NCBI GenBank assembly: GCA_950295325.1
Contig: OX485809.1
Span: 33,356,001 to 33,420,000, forward strand
Direction: 5' to 3'
Origin: Polytrichum commune
Taxonomy: Eukaryota > Streptophyta > Polytrichopsida > Polytrichales > Polytrichaceae
Length of the DNA stretch: 64,000 nt
How positions within the stretch are numbered: position 1 is the stretch's first letter; every line of letters starts with the position of its first letter. The notes beneath the pieces were generated by a model. The model was not told the origin of the DNA and did no database searches. It saw nothing but the letters and a program-made list of their open reading frames with translations. Position numbers and translations under genes: made by a program. Below are positions 55,143-64,000 of this stretch, in pieces.

Positions 55143-55347
55143 CCTCCTCTCACTCGAGCTCTAGTCCCTTCATTCCGATGTCTCGCTCGTCGACCTGCTC
55201 AATGGATCAGTTCTCTTCAACAACATATAGAGAACTTGACTACGGTAAGTTTGTACAAACCATTCTGAATGCCTTATCAGAGGCTTCTACATATTCTACA
55301 CTGAAGCTAACTTCAAGCCTGTCTGTTTGCAGTGGGAAGTATTCCTC

Positions 55348-55800
55348 ATGGGAGTCTGGTTCCTCGTGGGCGCACTTCGGCGGGTGTGTGATTTTGTAAT
55401 TGAAGGCGTTGATGCTTGGTTGAAGGAGTCCTTCGATGATGAGTTGAAGTTGTCAGAAGGAGAGACTGAAGTTTTCGTGGATGCTGCAGGAGATTCACCA
55501 AGAGAGTTCGAATCTGAGGGTGTTGTGAGTCCCGTTCTTCATCCTGAGCCCGAACCTTGCTCTACAGATTCTATCAACACTCACAAGTCAAGTGCGGGAA
55601 AATATTATGCGGTCAGACGAGGGTATCGTCCAGGAGTATATCTAAGTTGGTCAAAATGTAAGGTTCAAGTTGACGGGTTCAGCAGAGCTGAGCATAAGAG
55701 TTTTAAGTCTTATCAGGAGGCTGAGCATTATGTAGTTGTTGTTGCGAGCAAAATTTATTCTAGAGCTTCACAATCTAGTACTAGAGAGAGATTATCCTAA
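55348..55800 (+). CDS. Antisense ORF in the Copia element with viroplasmin/RNase H1 hybrid-binding domain
   Basis: 150 residues from ATG 55348, in the space between the pol stop and the 3' LTR and in opposite orientation to pol. Residues about 95-140 (KYYAVRRGYRPGVYLSWSKC, then QVDGFSRAEHKSFKSYQEAE) match the small domain shared by RNase H1 N-termini and caulimovirus viroplasmin, which binds RNA-DNA hybrids or dsRNA. The N-terminal half is acidic (ESFDDELKLSEGETEVF) and unrecognised. A GTAAGT donor near 55244 and a TTTGCAG acceptor ending at 55332 suggest a 5' exon, but none of its frames supplies a clean ATG. It may be a captured host gene fragment or a real accessory gene. Confidence 0.65.
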   Translation: MGVWFLVGALRRVCDFVIEGVDAWLKESFDDELKLSEGETEVFVDAAGDSPREFESEGVVSPVLHPEPEPCSTDSINTHKSSAGKYYAVRRGYRPGVYLSWSKCKVQVDGFSRAEHKSFKSYQEAEHYVVVVASKIYSRASQSSTRERLS

Positions 55801-55917
55801 GGGAAGTTTCAGTAGTCCAGCCTCCTCTCTCAGGCAGGCGTGCCTGTATGCTGTGAGCGGTTTTGTAAAAATGTTTGCATGTTGAATGGATGTGGGTACA
55901 TAGCTCACTTCAATCTG

Positions 55918-58746
55918 TCATTCTGTGGATTTCTCGCACACAAAATGGTAGTATGTTTCAATGTTTTTTGTCTTCTCATGAAGAATAGGGTTGTGAACTA
56001 GCCTAATACTTGACTGATTGTCGCAAACCATAGGCGTAGGATCACCTCCGATGATTCTAAGTTCAGATAGCAACCTTCTCAGGTATACAATATCTCTTGT
56101 GGCTTCACACAAGACTCGGTACTCTGCCTCAGTTGTTGATAAGGCAACATTAGGTTGACTTTTGCTTCTCCAATCGATTGCAGCTTCCCCTAATTTATGG
56201 ATTATACTTGAAGTAGATCTTCTTGTATCTCTGCATCCCCCGTAGTCTGAGTCTGCAAAACTAACTAAGGGTTGATTGTCACCAAAAGGGTAGAACAGGG
56301 TTGAGTCTAGAGTCCCTTTCAAGTAACGCAAGACGTTTTTGAGGGCGGTCATGTGAGCTTCCTGTGGTGTAGTTGCAAACTTACTCAAACAACTCACCGC
56401 AAAGCAAATATCGAAGTGGGTGTTGCAGGCATAGATTAGAGATCCACAAATTGATTTGAAGAGATGAGCATCAGCTAGTTTAGAACTCATATTTGCTTTC
56501 AGATTGGCGCTTGTACTCATAGGGACTCTGAGTGGATTGCAGTTCTCCATGCCATACCTTTGGAGAAGATCCTTGATGTATCTCCTTTGATGAATCCATA
56601 TTCCATCTTGATCGTAGACTAGTTTTGCTCCAAGGAAGATGCTTGGTTTTCCCAATCTGGTCATCTCAAATTCTAAGGCTAAGCATTCTTCTACTTTGTC
56701 CATCTCTTGATGATTATCCCCTGCCAATATGAGGTCATCAACATAGAGAAAAAGTATTGTGTATTTGCCATGGATGATCGAATAGTATAGATTGGGATTA
56801 GCAGTGCTTTTAACAAGACTTAATTCTTCAACTATGAATGTATCAATCCTCGCGTTCCAAGCTCTAGGAGCTTGTTTCAGTATGTAGAGAGCTCGCTTGA
56901 GTCTAACCACTTTCCCTTCCATTCCTGGCTCTATGAAACCTTTTGGTATCTCCATATATACCTCTTCTTCTAAAATTCCATTAAGAAATGTTGTCTTCAC
57001 ATCCAACTGTTTCAATTTCCATCGTTTACGTGCTGCTACTGCTAAAGTTGTCCTGATCGTGCTCCATCTAACTACTGGTGCAAATGTCTCATAAAAATCT
57101 TCACCAGGTACTTGCTCATAGCCGTTCGCTACTAGTCTTGATTTTATTTTTCTAACTTCTCCTGAGGCATCCATTCTTTCCTTAAATATCCATTTGGCCG
57201 TGATGGTGCGTTTTCCATCAGGAAGATCAACCACCTCCCATGTTTGGTTCTTCTTTATTGACTCAATTTCTGATGCAATTGCCTCTTGCCATCCTTTCAA
57301 TTGCATTGCTTCAACATAGGTTTGAGGTTCCCTATCAGAATCCATTTCTGAAAACAAAACCATGTAATCACGAAGTCGTGATGATGGTTGACGTTCCCTG
57401 TTTGGGTATCTTCTGTGATGTCCTCCATTTACATTTCGAATATCTCTTGGTTGATCATCTGTTTGTTGGTCTAATTCCTTTGGTACAACCTCCCTTCGTC
57501 TCCTCGTGTTTACTCTAACTGGAATGTGAGCCTCCTCTGGAATTCCATTCTCTAGTCTTATTTCCTCTTCTGCAACTGGAGGTAGCTCGATCACATTAGG
57601 CTCCTCATCTTGATGTTCCGAAATTGCGTCCATGAGCTGCTCCCGCAGTATGTGTGCTACTTCTCTATCTCCATTTTCAGTGATGATTGGTCCTCTCACA
57701 GCTATAATTTCTTCTTTGACACGTAAGGGTTTCTTGAAGTGATTAAACCCTATTTTAGACTCATCAAATACTACATCCCTGCTAAGTTGAATTTTTCTTT
57801 CACTAGGTATGTAAATCCTATATACTTTGCTCACATCGTCATATCCCATGAATACTCCCATCGTTGTTTTGCTACTCAATTTCTGCCTTTTCTCTTGAGG
57901 CACATGTACAAAGCAGATGCAACCGAAAATCTTGAGGTGACTTACATTAGGAATTTTCTTCGTATACAGTTGTTCTGGAGATTTTCCATGGTTGGCTCTT
58001 GTTGGTCCTCTGCTGATGAGATAGTTGGCAGTATTCACCACCTCCATCCACATGAAAGCTGGAAGGTTACATTCCGCTGCCATACTTCGTGATTTTTCTA
58101 TGAGAGTTCGATTTCTCCTTTCTGCAACTCCATTTTGCTGAGGTGTTCGCGCTTGTGTCAATTGTCTCCGTATTCCATTCCTCTCGTAGTATGTGATGAA
58201 GTTTTTGGACAGGAACTCCCCTCCCCTATCTGTCCTTAACGTCTTGATCTGTCTTCCAATCTCTTTTTCTACCATTTCTCTAAAAATTCTGAATTTTTCA
58301 TAGGCCTCACCCTTAGATTTCAGGAAGTAGGTCCAGCTTTTGCGAGAATAGTCATCTGTAAATACACATATGTATCTTGATCCATTCAAGGATTGTACAA
58401 GCAAAGGACCTACCAAATCTGAGTGCACTAGTTCTAGAGGTACTTTGGCTCTGTGCTCACTTTTCTTCAGAAATGGAGCCATGTGTTGTTTTCCAGCAAG
58501 ACACTCAGGACATACTTCTTTCAATGAGTCAAGATTCGGCAAACCCTTGAGTTTTTCCTTTTTCGCCAGATGACTCAACCCCTTGTAGTGCAAGTGGCCG
58601 TATCTCTTGTGCCACAATTTCTTATTTTCTGCAGTTACAACGTTGTTTGCTTCATCCTTTGGCGTCTCAACAGAATTTGCTTCTAATGAATTTGGTTTTC
58701 TTGAGCTAACTCCTAGCTGGTACAGACCATTTCCTTTATGTCTCAC
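55918..58746 (-). CDS. Copia pol: integrase, reverse transcriptase, RNase H
   Basis: 942 residues. The integrase zinc-binding part (WHKRYGHLHYKGL, CPECLAGKQH) and DDE core (LVHSDLVGPL, LRTDRGGEFL, TPQQNGVAERRNRTLIE) come first. RT follows with QLDVKTTFLNG, LFLYVDDLILAGDN and a YVDD active site. RNase H ends it (ADSDYGGCRDTRRSTSS, ALSTTEAEY). The frame continues upstream past a TGA at 58771-58773 into the protease, so the apparent start here is only the first Met after that nonsense codon. Integrase and RT motifs are otherwise intact. Confidence 0.92.
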   Translation of the reverse strand: MRHKGNGLYQLGVSSRKPNSLEANSVETPKDEANNVVTAENKKLWHKRYGHLHYKGLSHLAKKEKLKGLPNLDSLKEVCPECLAGKQHMAPFLKKSEHRAKVPLELVHSDLVGPLLVQSLNGSRYICVFTDDYSRKSWTYFLKSKGEAYEKFRIFREMVEKEIGRQIKTLRTDRGGEFLSKNFITYYERNGIRRQLTQARTPQQNGVAERRNRTLIEKSRSMAAECNLPAFMWMEVVNTANYLISRGPTRANHGKSPEQLYTKKIPNVSHLKIFGCICFVHVPQEKRQKLSSKTTMGVFMGYDDVSKVYRIYIPSERKIQLSRDVVFDESKIGFNHFKKPLRVKEEIIAVRGPIITENGDREVAHILREQLMDAISEHQDEEPNVIELPPVAEEEIRLENGIPEEAHIPVRVNTRRRREVVPKELDQQTDDQPRDIRNVNGGHHRRYPNRERQPSSRLRDYMVLFSEMDSDREPQTYVEAMQLKGWQEAIASEIESIKKNQTWEVVDLPDGKRTITAKWIFKERMDASGEVRKIKSRLVANGYEQVPGEDFYETFAPVVRWSTIRTTLAVAARKRWKLKQLDVKTTFLNGILEEEVYMEIPKGFIEPGMEGKVVRLKRALYILKQAPRAWNARIDTFIVEELSLVKSTANPNLYYSIIHGKYTILFLYVDDLILAGDNHQEMDKVEECLALEFEMTRLGKPSIFLGAKLVYDQDGIWIHQRRYIKDLLQRYGMENCNPLRVPMSTSANLKANMSSKLADAHLFKSICGSLIYACNTHFDICFAVSCLSKFATTPQEAHMTALKNVLRYLKGTLDSTLFYPFGDNQPLVSFADSDYGGCRDTRRSTSSIIHKLGEAAIDWRSKSQPNVALSTTEAEYRVLCEATRDIVYLRRLLSELRIIGGDPTPMVCDNQSSIRLVHNPILHEKTKNIETYYHFVCEKSTE

Positions 58747-58770
58747 GCCTTGTGCTACAATGTGTTTGTT

Positions 58771-59235
58771 TCAAACATTATCCAAGACTAGGCATTTCCT
58801 GTTGGTAAACACAATTACATGACCTTCGTCTGCTAACGAACCCACAGAGACCAGATTGCGTTTCAGGGAAGGAACATACATAACATTGGTCATCTTTATT
58901 TCTCTGCAATTTGATTTGACATTTACTTCACCACTGCCACCTACTGCATGACGCTCTCCGTCTGCAGTTGTTACAGTTTTTCTTCCTACAGGTGAAATCA
59001 CTGACCCAAGATGCTCTCTCGCACCTGTGACATGACGAGACGCTCTTGAATCCATATACCATTTGTTGTTGGTATCTAAGCTCTCTTGGAATTGTGTGAA
59101 GGCTACTTCTAGTTCTGTTTGTTCTGTTTCTATATCAATCTTAGTATCTTCTACCAAATTGACTGAAGATGATGACTGACCATACCTATGCCAACATTCT
59201 CTGGCAAGGTGTCCAGCTTTTCCGCAACCCAACAA
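58771..59235 (-). pseudogene. Copia gag end and protease, broken
   Basis: Begins in the CCHC knuckle (CGKAGHLAREC) and runs through the protease. The protease active site reads MDSRASRHVTG where Copia proteases have DSGAS, so the catalytic-loop Gly is Arg. It ends at TGA 58771-58773, in the same frame as the downstream pol. It is offset from gag by a frameshift near 59200. Confidence 0.85.
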
Positions 59236-60050
59236 GTCTCTTGGTGAAGAGCTCCTCGGGCTTGGGTGGTAGTACCTCTCCTTCGAAGGGTTGCCCCACG
59301 TCCTCTAAAGTCGATTCCTCGTCCTCTGTAGGCAAATCTCGTCTTTCCTCTTGTGAATCTGCCTCGTCCCCCTGCATTTCCCAGATTCAAGTTGTTTCTA
59401 AAGGAAACAGTGAGAGCTTCGTCATCATCTCCCAGGAGTTTGTTTCGGTGTTGGATCATGTGATACTCAGTTATGAACTTAGAGCACACGACATCAAATG
59501 TTGGGAAGACTGGAGCATAAGTCAGGCTTGGAATCACAAATTCATAGCTTCCGGGCAGACCATTCAGCACAATCTGCACTAGCGTTCTATCTACGACAGG
59601 GTCCCCTAGAGCTGCTAGTTTATTTTTCAACTCTCTTGCCTTTCTAAGATACTCTTCCATCATTCCTCCTTCTGACATTTTTAGTGAGTGCAGCTGGCTT
59701 TGATACATCGGTAAGTTTGATGCATCATGTGAATGGTATGTCTGTCTAAGAGCTTCTCATGCTTCCACTGGGTCTTCATACTCTGCTATCAGATCTACAA
59801 CATCATCTTTCACTAACGCTATGATTGCCGCCATTGCACTGGCTTTCATCTCATTGAGTGCATTCAGATTTTCTACTTTAATTCCACCTATCATTGCTGG
59901 AAACACAAGTGGTTCAATCTTGTTTTCTGTAATCACCCACCATTTCTCTCTCCGAAATATTGCTCTCATTCTGAGGCCCCATACGTGGTAGTTGGATGCA
60001 CCATCTAGTTTGTTGGTTTCACCAACAGAGATGTTTCTAACTTCTGTCAT
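59151..60050 (-). pseudogene. Copia gag, one nonsense codon
   Basis: ATG at 60050. LDGASNYHVWGLRMRAIFRR is the typical Copia gag start. TGA at 59757-59759 replaces what is usually Trp before EALRQ-like sequence. The same frame then continues (YQSQLHSLKMSEGGMMEEYL, LNGLPGSYEFVIPSL). An Arg/Gly-rich basic tail (GGRGRFTRGKTRFAYRGRG) precedes the knuckle, where a frameshift separates it from the protease. Gag forms the particle around the element RNA. Confidence 0.85.
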
Positions 60051-60144
60051 GGTGGCTATCAGCTGACCTTCTTGTCAGTTCACATTTTCTATTCTATGTA
60101 CTCCTACAATACACTGCATGTATCTCCACTAGCTACAGGAACTC

Positions 60145-60156
60145 GCTCTGATACCA
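60145..60156 (-). other. Copia primer binding site (initiator Met tRNA)
   Basis: TGGTATCAGAGC on the minus strand lies right next to the 5' LTR. It is the usual complement of the 3' end of initiator methionine tRNA used by plant Copia elements to prime minus-strand synthesis. Confidence 0.9.
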
Positions 60157-60364
60157 TGTTGTTTCTAAAGATTACATCTTTATTCCAACAAGAGAGAGAG
60201 AACATACTTCCTTCTACGATACTCATACCTTCAGTCTACCTAGCTGAGAGGTTCAGATGACTCAATAACTTGTTGACGTCATGGATGAGATCTTATCATG
60301 ATAAGGTAGGGAAGGAGAGGAAGGTAGAGATGGAGAGTGATGAGCGTAATAGTAACTTCCAACA
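60157..60364 (-). repeat. Copia 5' LTR
   Basis: 208 bp with the same TG...CA ends as the 3' LTR. It holds the promoter of the element by position. Confidence 0.95.
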
Positions 60365-60369
60365 CTACT

Positions 60370-61150
60370 GCATAGTTTAGGGTTTTGGGGTACCTTTGAG
60401 TGATCAAGGTAGATCTGAGCACATGTGTGTTGGTGGATATGTGTGTGTTGGTGTGGTCGTCTTTTGGTGGAGTTTGCCTTGCGACTCCAACTGCTCCAGA
60501 GTTGTCCTTTGGCTGCCGACGGGATCTATGTTGTGGTTGCGGGTGAGAGTTGTGCTACAGCTGTGAGCGAGAGCTTTGGTTTATTGGCGGACGGGTTCGG
60601 TGTAGGGTTTGTGGGTTGCCAATGTAGATCTAGGGGAGAAGAGAGGGGAGTAGTGCGCGCATTGTAGTATTGTTGTTGCTGGAGGGTTGTATTTGGTTGG
60701 CTATGGCGGGGAAGTGTGTAGAACACAAACCCTAATCAAATACAAGTCCTTTCAAGTTGTTTACTATTGGATCTCCGTGCCTTTGTTGTGTTGAGTGGCT
60801 CTTGAGCTTCTTGTTGCTTCTTCTCTCTATGATGTCTTCTTTCCGTGCATGGGGGTCTCTAGTGCTCACGTTGTCGGATCCCAATGTGTGTGTGTGTGCA
60901 CGCTCACTTCTGCTAGCGGTGAGGGAGCGCCCTAGTCCGCCTCTCATCACTCCCAGCCTCAAGGTCCGTACCTCCCCAACCCTCTCCAGGGTCCTATCTA
61001 CTATGTTGGAGCCTCTGGCACTATGGCCATCAAAACGAGGTGTGTCTAATGCAAAATGGTTTCTCCAAACAAAAACGCAATCGAAAGCTCCCGGTTCGCA
61101 ACCAAAATGATTTATGTCTTTATGGATGATCCCATCATGAGTTGCAATGG
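60370..61150 (-). mobile_element. Probable 5' flank of the old LINE beyond the Copia insertion
   Basis: It continues the sequence cut by the Copia target duplication. The first part keeps the G/T-rich plus-strand composition of the inverted LINE. No ORF1 equivalent is recognisable, so where the LINE ends is unclear. The open frame at 60732-61154 has no domain. Confidence 0.4.
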
Positions 61151-61929
61151 GCAAAGTTGCAAAAGATGGTTGGAATGGACAAGTTTGCTCTTACCTACAA
61201 TCAAGCTCCAAAAATTTGCCCATTAACACATTTGTTTTCTTCAAACCTCCTACACCTCTTGGGATAGCTCATTGAAAGTTGTTCACATCTTTTGCATGAG
61301 AAGCTCAAATCAAACCATCATTGTTGGACATGGTATTGTGCGTGATTGTTTAGGTTTCTTTAGTTAAACACAACTCCCAAAAAAGACATCATTCCTGAAC
61401 AATTGTGCTCCGAAAATTTGGTCACAACACACCTTCTTCAGACCTCCAAAACTCCTCGACAAAACTTGTCCAAATCTGTGTCCAAATCTTTTGCAAGGAG
61501 GCTTCAGATCGTATGATAATTCTTGAAGCTAGTACTTTGTTTGATTAACTGTTCTTAGTTGGATTCAGTTCCAAATAAGTTCAACTTCTATTTAGATTTC
61601 AAGTCCCAAAAACCCTCGAGGATGTAGACCAAATAACTTCTACATAGTCTTCAAATTTTCATATGAATTGATAGTTTTTGGCGCTAAGTTAGGATGAAAT
61701 TGAGTACAAGTTGAGCCCTGTTTCACCACCTACATGGAATTACCACAACACATCTACATAAGCTTGAGTAGAGTAGAAATTTTACCATATTCTAGCACTT
61801 GTGTGAGGTAATGAGAAGTAAATTTGATATGAAAAGATGCCTATATATTCATTTAAAAATTGGCATTTCTTCTTAGAATTATTTTATCCAATTTTTTTGG
61901 CATCTACATAAGTTACACATACTACACCA

Positions 61930-62135
61930 AATATTGTATTCAGTGTCACTTACCAGTTCGAGTTACAGAATGCTATAAATTTTTATTATTAATGTAATTT
62001 TTACCAAGTACAGATGTTAATGTTCTATAATGTCCAAACAACCAAATTGACCTTAGTTGGCAAATTTTGAGATATACAATAAATACTTAAAGCTATAATT
62101 CCAAATACTATGTACAATATTTAGTGTGGCCTTTA
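61930..62135. mobile_element. Decayed foldback MITE
   Basis: Left AAATATTGTATTCAGTGTCA and right-arm complement AAATATTGTACATAGT are inverted. It shares GAGTTAC and AATGCTATA blocks with the elements near 30132 and 62610. Limits are approximate. Confidence 0.5.
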
Positions 62136-62604
62136 CACTAACATTGATTTCAATGTAATATGGAAAGTTTAGAAGGAGTAAGTTAGAGTAAAACTATGAA
62201 GCGAATCGTTGTGTATTTTGTAAGTGATTCGTTAATAAAATACTATGAACTTAGAAAAATAGAATTGATATTACATTGATTGTCCCAATTAGTAAGGGAG
62301 GGCTAATAGTGAGTGTGGGAAATTAGTGAAGGTGATACTAAATTTCTTCACACTATGAAATTAGTGCCACCAAAAGACCTAGGAAGCATTATTCATCCTA
62401 GCACTATTCAATGAAAATACTATTCATATCAACACTATTCACCAAAAGTATCCACACCTGACACTATTCACTAACAAGCATGTGTTCCATATTCAATCAA
62501 TGTAGTTTAGCTAGCACTTATCCCTAGCACTCCTCAGCATTGGTTACCCCTCAGCCCAAGCCTATCAAAACCTTAATCACTAAAAATCCAATAAATAACT
62601 ACAT

Positions 62605-62820
62605 CAAACATGATATTTAGTGTCACTTATTATTTGGAGTTACACAATGCTACTATATCTTTTTACTATGAACATATTACCAAGTGAGGGTGTCAATGTT
62701 CCATAATCCTCAAACAACCAATTTAACTTTCTTGACCCCAAAAAAGGAGCTATACAATAAATAGCTATAGCATTGCGTAATCCCAAATATTAAGTAGCAC
62801 AAAATGAGATAATCAGTGTA
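62605..62820. mobile_element. Foldback MITE
   Basis: GTCACTTATTATTTGGAGTT and ACACAATGCTA on the left recur as complements on the right (TAGCATTGCGTAATCCCAAA, ATTAAGTAGCAC). Same family as the element near 30132. Confidence 0.6.
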
Positions 62821-64000
62821 GACTTGGACCCCATAAGAGGCATGAAGTGGAGAATTAGTCCTTAGATATACATTGTTTTAATGCCATAATGTGATTGTTC
62901 GAATATGATGAGCTTTCAAGCTTATTTTCTTATAATACATGTATCTTGCTTAAATATTCATACTTAAAACTTTCATTATTTGAGCAGCCAATGGTAAAGC
63001 TCTTCTCAAGATTTCTAACAACTTGTTGATCATCCATAGAGACCTTCTTATCATGTTCATTAAAGTTTGGTGACGCATTGCACATTGACAAACAATATAT
63101 GCTTCTAGGTAACCAAACTCCACAAATTATCTAAGGAATGTGGGTGTTATTTGGTTGGTTTTTCATGTTCTCCAACTTCTACCGATTATATGCACACAAC
63201 AAAACATGTGTTGCTTTAGCATATCTACAATGACACATCTACAAAAACCAGAATGAATATCGAACATCCTTGATTTAGTTATAATTATTGAAAGTGCATG
63301 TTTGTCGATTTCTTAACTTGATATGTAGGTCCTCCCAATTGTGTTCATTATTGAGTGTAGTGTGGTTATCAGTATTTGAAGACATAGTCCAATCTCTTTT
63401 AAACATGTGTCTTTATGATATTGTTCTTTGATCCTCACTAAACCACATACCCATCACATTGAGAAAAGGTTCGATTGTGAAAAGGAGCCAGGTTCATTTA
63501 ACCGCTCACTAGGGTCATGTAATGCCAACATAGATAAGATCTATATTTTTTAGGCCAACAAAGTTAAAGTTTATGTGGTGACAACTTGTGACTGGTTACC
63601 CCCATAAGAGTTTTGAAATTGTCGTAGCCAAGGAGTAGCATTGAGATGAGCAGTTATGAGTTAACCTATAGATCAACAATGTGTAACCATAAACTTTATG
63701 CTACAAAATTTGTGGCAATTTCCATACTCATGATTTTTTTTCTTTAGAAAAACTGTATTCTCCTTAGAATTTGTTTCTCTTCGCAAGAAAAATAATTCCC
63801 AGCTATTACTCCTTCTAAACATACAATATGCAAACTCTCTTACTTTATCGGTTATAAATGCCTCAACCATAGACATGGTAACATTGCAAGCTATCCACTC
63901 AAAAACCTCCTCTTCCCACTTCATTATTGGGATGGAAGTCATCACTATCAGTTATCAACTGCACTAAATAGTCCATTTAGTTTGGTGGAAAATCAACATG

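Larger units (their letters stand above)
54935..60364 (-). mobile_element. Complete Ty1/Copia LTR retrotransposon
   Basis: Bounded by two 208-bp LTRs that differ at six positions (about 97% identical), with TG...CA ends and the 5-bp target duplication CTACT (54930-54934 and 60365-60369). Gene order on the minus strand is gag, protease, integrase, RT, RNase H, which defines Copia. The coding region has two nonsense codons and one frameshift. An extra antisense ORF sits between pol and the 3' LTR. The close LTRs indicate a fairly recent insertion into the old LINE. Confidence 0.95.
61151..64000. other. AT-rich gene-less stretch
   Basis: No supported gene. It contains two decayed foldback elements (listed separately), CACTATTCA-type short repeats near 62400-62475, and a degraded inverted fragment of the TAAGGTAGAC MITE family at about 63290-63465 (CCAATCTCTTTTAAACATGT, CTAAACCACATACC). 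Confidence 0.5.

Noticed and set aside
60732-61154. Minus-strand open frame to the right of the Copia element, considered as LINE ORF1
   Set aside because: No similarity to the younger LINE's ORF1 (basic region, coiled coil), so it is not assigned.

Overview
This window looks like nuclear DNA of a streptophyte plant, most likely a non-seed land plant such as a bryophyte or lycophyte. That lineage call is inference. It rests on spliced genes with GT-AG introns, a plant receptor-like kinase of the RLK/Pelle type, an F-box/kelch protein, a plant-type cysteine synthase, a Copia element primed by initiator-Met tRNA, and an algal-type LINE. Genes are sparse, and more than half of the window is transposon-derived.

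Left third (1-30 kb). One large intact gene lies at 4663-13227 on the plus strand. It has 8 exons whose phases all match and encodes a 990-residue receptor kinase. Its ectodomain combines a von Willebrand A domain with a Cache-like domain, as in animal calcium-channel alpha2-delta subunits, and is followed by one membrane segment and a cytoplasmic kinase. Its introns hold several short non-autonomous transposons. An intronless F-box/kelch gene follows on the minus strand (15387-16886), with about 245-bp tandem repeats upstream. A decayed hAT-type transposase gene lies at 22042-24571. A six-exon cysteine synthase (O-acetylserine thiol-lyase family) gene lies on the minus strand at 27366-29777; its last exon was not found.

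Right half (30.6-61 kb). This is a nest of transposons. An old LINE on the minus strand has been split into at least three pieces (30.6-34.07, 35.68-36.47 and 51.68-54.93 kb). It was interrupted by a 1.6-kb DNA transposon, by a block of about 15 kb holding a younger plus-strand LINE of the same family, and by a complete 5.4-kb Copia element with 208-bp LTRs and a CTACT target duplication. The younger LINE encodes ORF1 and a very long ORF2. ORF2 has a repetitive His/Pro/Lys/Tyr-rich N-terminus, a 2A-like motif, an AP-type endonuclease and a reverse transcriptase. Further on, in broken frames, come RNase H and a CCHC plus restriction-like endonuclease region. This dual-endonuclease layout is that of the Dualen/RandI clade described from Chlamydomonas. 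The Copia element carries an extra antisense ORF with a viroplasmin/RNase H1 hybrid-binding domain between pol and its 3' LTR.

The last 3 kb (61-64 kb) is AT-rich, gene-less DNA with decayed foldback elements. The best candidates for something undescribed are the VWA-Cache receptor kinase, the LINE (2A-like motif, tandem N-terminal units and dual endonucleases) and the antisense ORF in the Copia element.
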